A stretch of 64,000 nucleotides of DNA from positions 114,876 to 178,875 of the forward strand of contig NW_025064945.1 of assembly GCF_019112545.1 (NCBI RefSeq), written 5' to 3'. Shown piece after piece: positions 1 through 9,153 of the stretch; within the stretch, counting starts at the first letter, position 1, and each line of letters begins with the position of its first letter. This DNA is from Guyanagaster necrorhizus (lineage: Eukaryota > Basidiomycota > Agaricomycetes > Agaricales > Physalacriaceae). The notes under the pieces were generated by a model, which made no database searches, had not been told where the DNA came from, and saw nothing but the letters and a program-made list of their open reading frames with translations. The position numbers and the translations under genes were made by a program.

Positions 1-555
1 GAGAGGGTAGTGGAAGGGTCAGTAATAGTTGGGATGTGCCAAAAGTCCCTTAGGAGATTGTCAGTAAGATCAGCCAGGACTGTAGGAAAGTGCATCAGGA
101 TTCTATTGAGGTAATGCCTCTACTGCTCTTCAGAGAGCTGGTTTTGAAGGGGTCAGAGTAGATACTGGAGGCTGCTGAGTTAATTGGCTTCTTCTCTTTG
201 TATCTCATTAGGAGCTTTTTGAAGTGGCTGAAGGATAGTTTTGGATACAGGCTCACTTGCAGGCTCATTAGTGCTTTAGGGAGGCTCTGCTGGGAGGTTA
301 TGGAAGGGGAGAATTGGTAAGATGTTTCATCTGACTCTGTATGTAGTTTGGAGGATAGTATAATATTTAATCACCCAGGTGGTGACAGACTGATTTTCTT
401 AGCAAAGATAGATGATAATGAAGAGCCCAAGCAGAATGCCAATAGTGGTGCTCAAGGGCTTGAAGAAGTTAAATGTGAGATTGGAGATTGATAGCATTTG
501 GTTTCCTTCACACTAGCATGTGTAAGAAAAGGGAAACAAAAAGCTTCAAGCTAAT
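1..555 (-). mobile_element. Ty3/Gypsy element B1, 5' leader and first ORF (cut by window edge)
   Basis: Read on the minus strand, this follows directly after the B1 5' LTR and contains the leader and start of a Gypsy element that runs off the left edge. An ATG at 497-495 opens a decayed reading frame with a hydrophobic stretch (FFKPL..TIGILLGLFIII), then, after in-frame stops, a motif LPFHNLPAE. The same order of motifs is found ahead of gag in element A (8,920-9,153) and element G (40,544-40,771), which identifies this as the short upstream ORF of that lineage. Stops in frame (TAA, TGA) show that it is dead. I saw no CpG in this stretch. Confidence 0.7.
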
Positions 556-1006
556 TCTTAGATCTGCTCAACACATGACTCTAAACACATGACAAACTGA
601 TGCTGTATTAAATTCATATAACCATGTCAGAGTCCACTTTTGTGTATATTGAGTAGTGTTGGATCAAGGCCATGCAAGTTAGGCTCAAAGAAGAGTAATA
701 TAGATAAACTTTAGCTCAAAGCTGGTCTGCTACAGCAAGAGCTATGCTACTTATATACATTTCTGTATGTGATAAATATAGTTCCTACTAATTGTGCACT
801 TCTATACTATAGTGCTGTGGTATCTGATTGTTGAGTGCAGAACAATGAGGTATTGTCTGTTGGCAAGATGTCTGTTATGTGTTGAAGAATAATAGTGTGG
901 GCTGCCTTTTGTGGTTAAATAATTATTCCATGCTAATCAATAAGTGCTCTAGATAAGATAGACACTCTGATAAGATAAAATCAAACATAAGAAGAAAATC
1001 ATAACA
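556..1006 (-). repeat. 5' LTR of Gypsy element B1 (B-family LTR)
   Basis: About 451 bp, similar along its length to the LTRs at 5,264-5,713 and 19,099-19,541. Its right end is ...ATAACA; its left end is degraded (TCTTAG instead of TGTTAG). It lies in minus orientation, because gag-side sequence follows on the left. It interrupts the RT of element I: the I frame reads up to 1,007 and stops there. Confidence 0.75.
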
Positions 1007-2007
1007 CATTATCACTCTCACTCTGTCTGTCTCAGGTTTTCTACTTTGGTATATATAGTAACATCTCACAACTACAATTACTGACATGCAATGTATGGCT
1101 TTATGCTCTGAGAAGATTTTCCCAGCATATTTCATGCATTGCACAATGCAGTTCATGTTTTAAAAGTGCTCTCATACAAATCTGCAGATTCCACTGTTTT
1201 TTTTAATAGTTTCATATCTTCCACTTTCAATCTCATAGCATATTTTCTGTCTGTATACTGAAACATCATCTACATAAGGTATAGTGATGTGTGGCACCTC
1301 ATCCTTTAGAATATGAGTCAGATCATCATAAAATATTGGTATGAAGTTAGTCTATTCTATAGGTAATATCATCAGCCTTAATGTGCCAAAGAGTATTTGG
1401 AATGTGGTAAGGTCTCTATATTTCTCATCTAAGGTTCTCTCATCATATCTAATATATAGATCCAATGTACCTTCACAAGATCACACCACAAAGTGTTCTG
1501 CTAGCTTATCTGTTGCTGGAGGTACTCCTGAGTGCTTGATAGTGACTGCATTTAAGGGCTTCAGACTATGGACTAGCCTCAAACTCTTCTCTTCCTTTTT
1601 GACCACACAAAATCAATGTGAGTGATGTGAGAAGTTTGATGGCTCATATATCCCATGTTAATCTTGGTCTTTATTATCTTACATATTTAGTCAAATATTC
1701 CTTGTGAAATCAGTATATTGTTCTGTATCCAAGGGGTATGCTCTATAATGGAGATAGTCACTGGTGGAAAGTATTCCTCCTTGAAATGACCATGTTCAGT
1801 ATCATCTCAAGCAAATCCCTCATTTTTCAGACACATAAACTCATGCATGAGCTTATACTCCTCTAGCCAGAGGATCTTTCTCATGGACTTTATTAATTAT
1901 CTCTTTTTACTCTTATATGTACATTCTTGTCAGTGTGTATTCCAGCATAGGGATGCTCAGGTAAGGTATTTTCTCTAATGGGTCACCTCTGATTTTATTC
2001 ACAAAAA
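1007..2007 (-). pseudogene. Reverse transcriptase remnant of element I
   Basis: Minus-strand translation gives the fingers/palm of a retroelement RT with stops. A conserved block around 1,780-1,850 reads HEFMCLKNEGFA, the catalytic box PYVDDV is encoded at 1,262-1,279 (YVDD at 1,265-1,276), and a following block MKYAGKIFSEHK..VVVRC..RKPETDRV runs to the B1 LTR at 1,006. This matches agaricomycete elements whose RT carries IPYVDDVP. In contrast to the Gypsy copies in this window, both catalytic aspartates are still encoded, as GAT-GAT, which contains no CpG. Many in-frame stops; non-functional. Confidence 0.7.
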
Positions 2008-2524
2008 TGTTAAGCTCAAATTCCACATGACTATCAACACATGATAAACAGTTCAGAACCTCGCACTTCAGGTTAGACTGACTGAGTTCACTGATATGTC
2101 AATAGAGTTGTGTAGTCAAGATGTTGCAAGTAGCTCAAGATAAGATGGTGGAGAATAAACTTTAGCTTAACACTGGAGCTACTACAGCAAAAACTGTACT
2201 ACTTAAATACTGTTCTGTTATCTGGCTATAAATGAATGTTCACAAAAGATATTGTCTCTCATAGAGCTGTTACCCCTGCTGTTGCCAGGCTCTCCACAAA
2301 AGCTGTTGTCTTGCTGTTGTGCTGTTACTGCTGCATCACAGTCTGGAGACAAAAGGAGCATTGTCTCTCCCTTCACAGCACACAGCAGTGTGATAAGACC
2401 ATGACTGACTGGGCTGCTGACTAAGCCTTTCCATGGTCCTAAGCACTGGTCTAAGCACCCTGACTAAGCGAAGATAGGGGTCATTTCCAAGGAAAAAGAA
2501 AAGAAAATAGGAAAAATTGTAACA
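2008..2524 (-). repeat. Solo LTR, A/F-type, inserted in element I
   Basis: A 517-bp LTR (TGTTAA...TAACA) resembling the LTRs of elements A and F. It is flanked by the 5-bp repeat AAAAA (2,003-2,007 and 2,525-2,529), as expected for a target-site duplication, although this is low complexity. No internal sequence remains, so LTR-LTR recombination is the likely origin. It holds the only CpGs I noticed in the first 5.2 kb (2,061 and 2,467). Confidence 0.75.
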
Positions 2525-2977
2525 AAAAAACTCTGATGATAATCCTCCTGTAATAAGCCATATATTTTGTGCTACTAGTTTATATTTTTTAGTTGCAAAG
2601 ACATTCTTTACAGATCCTAACATAGATGGAGTATACTCTGAGTCTGTCTAATTATAGAAGTTAGTCTCTATCCAACAACTAGAGTTTGCTTCAAATATTT
2701 CTGTAGACTCCTTCATGTCTTTTCTATATTTTCTCATATATTTTATCTCTCTAAGCATCCCAAAATATGAGGATAAAGTCCTGCATGCCTTTGTATCTCT
2801 GTGATACCATCAGTTTTGCATATCTACTGATCATTAGATCATTATCTTGATCAGTTTCTATTATTAATGCTAAATCTCTTCAATCATTTATCAAATCATC
2901 AATCACAGAAAAATCTCTTCAATCTTGTGCATGATGAACTTCTTTTGTTCTCTAGAAAATATTGGTATCATCATATA

Positions 2978-3300
2978 TCACACAGAATTTGGATCTTTTA
3001 TTCTAATCATCTGTCCTCTATCAGTAGTGTTATATACTATATTTGTTGTTAATGCATCAAATAGCCTATCAAGTAACATATCATAGGCTTGATCCATAAT
3101 AATATGTACTTGCAGATACACTGCAATATCACCAAATAAGAATGAGATATTCTTTGCCATATGGAGGGATTTCTCTATCTGCTTGTTTGCTGACTGCATG
3201 TTTATCACTTTGTCTGGGTCATATATCAGGCCCAGGCTTTCAGCCACTTGACTAAACATCAATACAATCTGCAAGCCAGTATCATACAAGCCCTTGAACT
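2978..3300 (-). pseudogene. Retropepsin-like aspartic protease domain of element I
   Basis: Minus-strand open stretch of about 103 codons. The pattern FSQVAESLGLIYDPD..INMQSAN and FLFGDI.VYLQVHII...YD.LLDR.FD is the C-terminal flap side of the retropepsin of this lineage. The catalytic DSG-containing strand would lie just upstream, where the frame is broken. It sits between the gag/linker and RT remnants, as expected for a Gag-Pol order. Not functional. Confidence 0.65.
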
Positions 3301-3774
3301 ATTCTATGCTATTTATAAAAGAGAAGACAGAGTGTAAGGCTTATGAGTCCTTTGCCACATATACTGACTTTGAAACTTCTTTCTCTGCCATATTATTCAG
3401 ATATAGTGCTCCTTCATGGACTTGATTCTTAGCCTCAGTCATAACAACAAAGGTTTCTACAAATAGATGTCAGATAGATGTACTGCATCTTTATATAACC
3501 TATCTCCCATGTTATCATCTATCTCTATAAAAGAAAGTGCCTGTGCAACTCCCTCACCTTCTAAATCTGATTCTCATTCTATGACCAGCCCAAACTGTTG
3601 CTTGCCATTCTTGGATTTTCCAAGAGCAACTTGTTTCATAGTTAGCTCTTGCTTTACCACATGATCAATTTTTCACAGAGTAAGCAATTCTCTGACTATT
3701 ACAGCTATGGAGGGACTTCATGAGTCACTCTGATCTTCAGATGAATTTCCTCACTCTTCTACTGGTGATTTCAA

Positions 3775-5263
3775 TCAGTAAGCAGCCATCTTCTCCTCAG
3801 GTGTGTAGGGCACAAATCCTATTTTCTTTGGAAACTTTCTTAATAGATCTCTCTTTCTATCTGCATTTTTAATTTCTGAAATGTTGAGGTATATCATCTC
3901 TGGCTCTGGAGTTACACTGTGCACAGTTGATATGGTCTTAGATACAGAATCCATCTGCAATTGCTTTTTACTCACTACTTCAGATAAGAGCTTATATTCT
4001 GAATCATCAGATGAGTCCTCCATCATCTCAACTCTAACCACTCCATTCCTTCTTTTGTTTCTTATGTCCTCTGGAGGTGATGATGAACCTGACCTAACAA
4101 CTCCACTAGTCTTTGTATAATTCCTGCCTGCCTTCATTGAATGCCTAGAACAATCCTGCTCTTTCCTCATCAGATAGCATTTGCTCAAGTGGATCATAAG
4201 ATGGTGGCCTTTTACTACAGGTTCACACACCAGAGACATTGCTAGCATGCTGCAGCCTCATTGCATACACCTGTCATTTCAACTCCTGCTTCTCTTGAAG
4301 GAACACATTATAATCTCCAGAAACATGAAAGAGTCATTGCATGTCAGTAGCAGTTATCACCATGTTTTGGCTCTGTATCTTGCTAGCTTTCATACATGCA
4401 TAGTATTCATTGACTTGCTCCTTAATATACTATCCTCTAATATCTTTGAGAATATCTCTTTCATCTGTTAGACATGCTATTCTATCTACCATCTCCATAT
4501 TTTCTGCCTTGATGTACAAGGTCTTAACCAGACAATCACTTAAGAGGAGTCCATCATATCTCCACAGAAAAAACATGTATGCAAGTGATTAGGTCTGTAA
4601 CCTATCATATTAGGACTGAAACTATAGGCTGGTGCTTGTACTCAGCTAGTATACTGCTGTAGAAAGCTCAAGAGATTATTTTAGTTTTCAGCATCACTTT
4701 TTCTAAGCTTACAAGCATCTTATCACTTACATATGTCTTTTGTTCCATGAAATCCTTCATTATAGCTAGTACACTTTCTATCTCTTCTTGTTTTACAGTT
4801 CTCTCATCTGCTGTTGGTGAGTTGCATGCAGCTATGGTCAACCCATGCAGCTTTCATGCAATAGATGTTGAAGTAGATATACCTCATGCTTTATCTCACT
4901 TTCTATCTATAGAGGAGAATACTTCTTGCAGCACCATCAATTCAGTCTCTATAATCTCCTTCAATATATATGGGTCTGCATTTTCTTGATTGGTCAGTTC
5001 CACAGGAGAAGATAACCATCCTAGTTGTAAGTTAATCAATCTGTATAAAATATCAGACATGGGTGTTAAAAAGATGTCAACTAGTTCTCTACTTGACAGT
5101 ACTTTGCTTAGCATAGATGCAAGTACTTCAAATTCCCTTTTAAATTTCATGAACTGACTTTTGTCTTTAATCTGAGCTATATCATAACAATGTACTAGTA
5201 TTTTGAGCTCTGAAACCATATTGCTATCACTGTCCCATGTGCTATTGTAGCAATCTAAGACTT
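3775..5263 (-). pseudogene. Gag and Gag-Pol linker remnant of element I
   Basis: Two minus-strand open stretches in the expected gag position: 5,219-4,896 (a helical, charged segment with FMKFKREFEVLASML) and 4,248-3,775 (an acidic, serine-rich linker that ends FPKKIGFVPYTPEEKMAAY). The frame continues beyond the ATG at 5,219 as coding-like sequence with a stop up to the B2 LTR at 5,264, so the true N-terminus was cut off by the B2 insertion. No zinc knuckle was recognised. Assigned by position and by resemblance to this lineage rather than by a strong motif. Confidence 0.45.
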
Positions 5264-5713
5264 TGTTAGATCTAACTGGTATATAATGTGAACATGTGAT
5301 AAACTAGCACTGTATCATATTCATACAGTCATGCTAGAGTTCACCTGATGTATCCTGATAGATAAAGTGCTTTCAAGGCTAGAGACAAGCTAGGCTCAAG
5401 AGAAGATAGTATGAGATAAACTTATAGCTCAAAGCTAGACTACTACAGTGAAAGCTATCCTACTTATATACTGTTTTGTTTGTAATAAATATAACTACTA
5501 CATATTGTACTGTTCTCTGCTATGATACTGATCCTGCCTAGTCATTGAGAGTAGGACAATGGAGAATTATCTGTGGGTGAGGTGACTGAGTACAATATTG
5601 CTCTATCTGTTGTGATTATCTAATATTTCTACACCCTTCAAGAAAGCACTCAAGATAAGATAGGCACCCTGATAAGATAAGAAAAGAGATATGAAAAAGA
5701 GAAAATTGTAACA
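5264..5713 (-). repeat. 3' LTR of Gypsy element B2
   Basis: A 450-bp LTR, TGTTAG...TAACA, similar to those at 556-1,006 and (inverted) 19,099-19,541. Immediately to its right is the complement of a polypurine tract (pyrimidine-rich CTCCTCCCTTAAG, 5,718-5,730) followed by integrase/chromodomain remnants, which defines it as the 3' LTR of a minus-strand element. Confidence 0.85.
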
Positions 5714-7429
5714 TCACCTCCTCCCTTAAGACTATCATCCTGATAGATCAATTGATAGAAATTTCATAGTCATAAATGGCATTGTCCACATGTAGATTCT
5801 GCTTGTGGATCCATTGGTTGGATTCAGGTCTATAGCCCTTTCATCTGACTAAATAATAGACAACAATGTGACTGCCACTATTACATGCTAAAATCTTTCA
5901 GAGTTTAAGATCCAAAATTTGTTTGACTTCATAATGTTTCTCATTTTTGATCAGGATCAGTTCAGGAGGAGGTGGAGTATCTTGGTTAGGAAAAGCAGAT
6001 GCAATGTATAGTGTGAGGAGTGTCTCATTGAATACTGGGTGTATGTGCAAGGTGTCAGGCACCTTTAGGTGGTATGTGGAAGCACCAACTTTTGCAAGGA
6101 CAGAGAAGAGTCCAGTTCATTTGTCATGAGTTTGCATTTCAGATGAGAAAGATGAAGGTTTCTGGCATTCAGCCAGACTTTGTCATTGGTGAAGTATTCA
6201 TGAGCAGGCTGTCAGTGTTTATCATATTGTGCTTTCATAGCAACAGTGGCCTTCTCAAGGGTGATGTGTGTTTTAGTGTGAATCATAGTCATGAGTTTTG
6301 CAAAATCTGATGATATGGAGGTTGTTGTATTGTGTTGGTTAGTGACTATGATGTGGGGATGACATCTATGATTAATGAAGAAGAGGGTTTTGTTGGTCAC
6401 AGAGTGAACACAGTTATTATGTTGGAATACCACAAGGGTAAGCCACTTGGTCCAATCATTCTGTCTGTGATTGATGAATATCCAAAGGTACTTCTTAATC
6501 TCTTAATTAGCATGCTCAGTTTGCCCATCAGTTTGTGGGTAATAAGTGATTGAGGCATTGCTTCAGATATTAAGATAATAAAGATTGTTGGAGAATTTGG
6601 AGACAAATTGCAGTCCACAGTCTGAAATGATGATCTGGAGCATCCTATGTTTCATGTAAAATCTTTGCCTATCCCTCAGAAGACAGTTCTATTGAACACA
6701 CAATCAGGATGAATGCCTTTGAGAACTGATCAATGATGATGATAATGACATTATAGCCATTAGTCTGAAAGTCTGATGATCATGTCAACTGAGATGTGAG
6801 TCCATGGTTCTGTAGGAATCTCATTTGGATGAGATGGAGCAGCTTGTGCCTGTGTGCTTGACTTGGTTCACTGACAAGTTTTGCACTCTTTGACATACTT
6901 CTTGATGTCTTGCCTTATTTTCAGCCACCAGTACTCCCTTAGTATCAACTCTTTCATCTTCATGATTCCTGAGTGCCCTGCAGTGACATGGTCATAAGAC
7001 ATGGCAATAATCTTCCCTTGGAGTGCATAGTCATGTGGAATATAGATTTAATTGTCATAGTGGATCAAAGCTCCTGACTTTGTCATGCCTTGCTTGTGAT
7101 TGATAGAAGAGGTGATTTATTGGTCCTATAACCTCATTCATTGAGTTACACTCTTCATGTGTTCATATATCTCCTTCTCTGCCAGTATTATCATAGCTCT
7201 GAAATGCTCTGGCTTCAGGAGTATTACTCCACCACTGTCTTCTTCTTCTTGATCATGATCAGGCTAATGACTTAGTAAGTCTGCCTTCTTCTTTGCTGTT
7301 TCTGCTTTATGATGCAGGGTGTACTGATACTGTGAGAGTTCAGTGACCCATCAAGCTTATCATCTGTTGAGCTTCTGTGGCAATCAGAAATACCATAGAT
7401 TTTGATGATTGGTTCAGACCTCAAAGGTG
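5714..7429 (-). pseudogene. Gypsy B2 pol remnant: RNase H end, integrase, chromodomain
   Basis: Minus-strand translation gives, from right to left, the end of RNase H (TDHQN-like region at about 7,380-7,420), the integrase zinc-binding region and catalytic core (fragments around 7,000-6,400), integrase C-terminal pieces with AVAMKAQYDKH (6,212-6,240) and a chromodomain-like end near 5,850-5,790. Frames are broken by many stops and indels. The remnant ends at 7,429, where the LTR of element C begins, so element C was inserted into B2. The remaining 5' part of B2 is not found in the window. Confidence 0.65.
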
Positions 7430-7903
7430 TGTTGGGCCCAAGTTGCACATGATCTAAACATGATCTAAACTGACACTGTATCATATTCATACAGTCATAT
7501 CAGAGTTCACTTTATGTGTGTTTGTTGACCAAATGCTTCAAAGCTGGTAAACAGTCAGCTTGAGATGAAGTGGTAGGAGAATAAACTTTAGCTGGAAGCT
7601 GGGTATCTACAGTGAGAGCTATGCTACTTATATACTGTTTGCTGGCTAAGTAAAAATATCTCTACTAATTATGCATTTCTAAGCTACTGTGCTCCTTGTC
7701 CTTGAGCATTGTTACTGTCCACAAAAGAGTATTGTCCATTGTTGAGGGTCATTATCTTGTTGGAGGACAATGGCAGACTCAGCCTATTATAGTGACTAAA
7801 CCTGTCCCACAATCCTAAACACTCACTAGGCACTCTGAGTAAGCATAAACAGAGGTTAATCAAATAAAAGAAAAAGAAAAAATAGGATGAAAAATTCATA
7901 ATA
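7430..7903 (-). repeat. 3' LTR of Gypsy element C (G-like LTR)
   Basis: About 474 bp starting TGTTGGGCCC and ending ...CATAATA (degraded from ...TAACA), followed by a pyrimidine-rich CTCCTCCTTAAGACC tract that is the complement of a PPT. It resembles the reverse complement of the element G LTRs. It breaks the B2 pol reading frame at 7,429. Confidence 0.75.
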
Positions 7904-8333
7904 TTATCTCCTCCTTAAGACCATCATTCCAGTGGTTTAATTTAGGGATAATTTGTAGTCTCTGATGGCATCATTCATTGACCCACTGGTTAGATTCAGG
8001 ATCATAGTCCTTCCAACTAATCAGGTAGTTGACTATAGTTGTTGATTCCCCTCTACATGCATGAACTTTGCAAAGCCAATAATTCAGAACTTGATCAATT
8101 TCATATTATTCTTCATCATCAATTAGTTCTGGTTCAGGAGGTGGTGGTTGTTCCTGATTTAGAAAGGCAGAGAAAATGAATAGCAGAAGAAATGAATGGT
8201 GTGAGGAGTGATTTATTAAAGATGTTGTGAATGTGCCATATTGTGAGAAGTTGGAGCTTATAGGCTAATGTGCCAATTTTGGAGAGGATAGAAAAGGGGC
8301 CTGTTCATTTGTCTGCTAGCTTGCATTTGGATC
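7904..8333 (-). pseudogene. Gypsy C chromodomain and integrase C-terminus, left part
   Basis: Minus-strand remnant of the end of pol: a chromodomain-like block (around 8,030-7,960, DYDPESNQWVN-type) and the integrase C-terminal segment leading to the A insertion at 8,333. Joining it to 16,972 across element A restores a continuous segment, VWLN.TNLHLPDPN followed by a TGPF-type motif, which shows that element A was inserted into C. Confidence 0.65.
8329..8333. repeat. Target-site duplication of element A, left copy
   Basis: GGATC precedes the left LTR and recurs exactly at 16,967-16,971 after the right LTR. Confidence 0.9.
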
Positions 8334-8863
8334 TGTTATGATTTTTCCTATTTTCTTTTCTTTTTCCTTTTCTTTTTCTTTGGAAATAACCTCTATCTTT
8401 GCTTAGTCAGAGTGCTTAGGCCAACACTTAGGACTGTGGGAACGCTTAGCTCAGCAGCCCAGTCAGTCTCTCTCCTATCATGATGCTGTGTGCTGTGAAG
8501 GGAGAGACAATGTCCCTTTTGTCCTTCAATTGCAGTGCAGCAGTAACAGCATAACAGCAAGACAACAGCTATTGTGGAGACCTGACAACAGCAGGGGGAA
8601 ACAGCTCTATGACAGACAATATCTTTTGTGAACATTTATTTATAGCCAGATAACAGAACAGTATTTAAGTTGTTTAGTTCTCACTGTAATACCTCAGTCT
8701 CAAACTAAAGTTTATTCTCTACCATCCTACCTTGAGTGACTTGCAACTGCCTTGATCACACACCTCTATTGACACATCAGTGAACTCAGTCAGTCTAACC
8801 TAAAGTGTAAGGTTCTGAACTGTTTATCATATGTTGATAGTCATGTGGAGTTTGGGCTTAACA
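8334..8863 (+). repeat. 5' LTR of element A
   Basis: 530 bp, TGTTATG...TTAACA, with a long pyrimidine tract near its start (8,341-8,381) and a TATA-like TATTTAAG at about 8,662. It differs from the 3' LTR mostly by transitions at former CpG sites. Confidence 0.93.
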
Positions 8864-8919
8864 ATTAGTTCAAGGCTTTTCTCTTCCCTTCCTCAAGCCC
8901 AATTGTGCTGAGGAACTGA

Positions 8920-9153
8920 ATGCCCCCTGCCCTTAACCCCTCCAACCCGAATTTTACTCATGAGTTCTTCAAACTCCTGGCTTCTATTATAGGAATCTTG
9001 ATCAGTCTATTGGTGATCATACAGCTGTGCTATGGACACCAATCAATTGTAGCTTGGACAATCAGGCACTATCATGAATTCCAACATATTCGAACCATCC
9101 TCAGAAATGTCACACCAGACCTCCCTCTCCACAACATCCCTGCCTCTATCTGA
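8920..9153 (+). CDS. Short membrane-type ORF ahead of gag in element A
   Basis: A 77-codon ORF beginning MPPALNPSN, with one strongly hydrophobic segment at about residues 17-39 (FFKLLASIIGILISLLVIIQL) and a C-terminal LPLHNIPASI. It has no internal stop, unlike the rest of this element. Decayed homologues stand at the same place in element G (40,544-40,771) and element B1 (497 to about 275, minus), conserving the hydrophobic segment, the ..IRHY/IKYY block and the LP.H motif. It overlaps the start of gag (9,074 or 9,107) in another frame. Conservation across three LTR families argues for a protein, but I know no named function. It could instead be an upstream regulatory ORF. Confidence 0.6.
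   Translation: MPPALNPSNPNFTHEFFKLLASIIGILISLLVIIQLCYGHQSIVAWTIRHYHEFQHIRTILRNVTPDLPLHNIPASI

Larger units (their letters stand above)
1007..5263 (-). mobile_element. Retroelement I (YVDD-type RT), decayed, minus strand
   Basis: An old LTR-type retroelement of a second agaricomycete lineage, distinct from the chromodomain Gypsy elements around it. On the minus strand the order is gag (from 5,263 down), linker, aspartic protease (about 3,300-2,978), then RT (about 2,000-1,007). It is interrupted at 1,006 by element B1, at 2,008-2,524 by a solo LTR and at 5,263 by element B2, so it is the oldest layer here. Reading through it I found no CpG outside the solo LTR. Its own LTRs are not visible. 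Confidence 0.7.
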
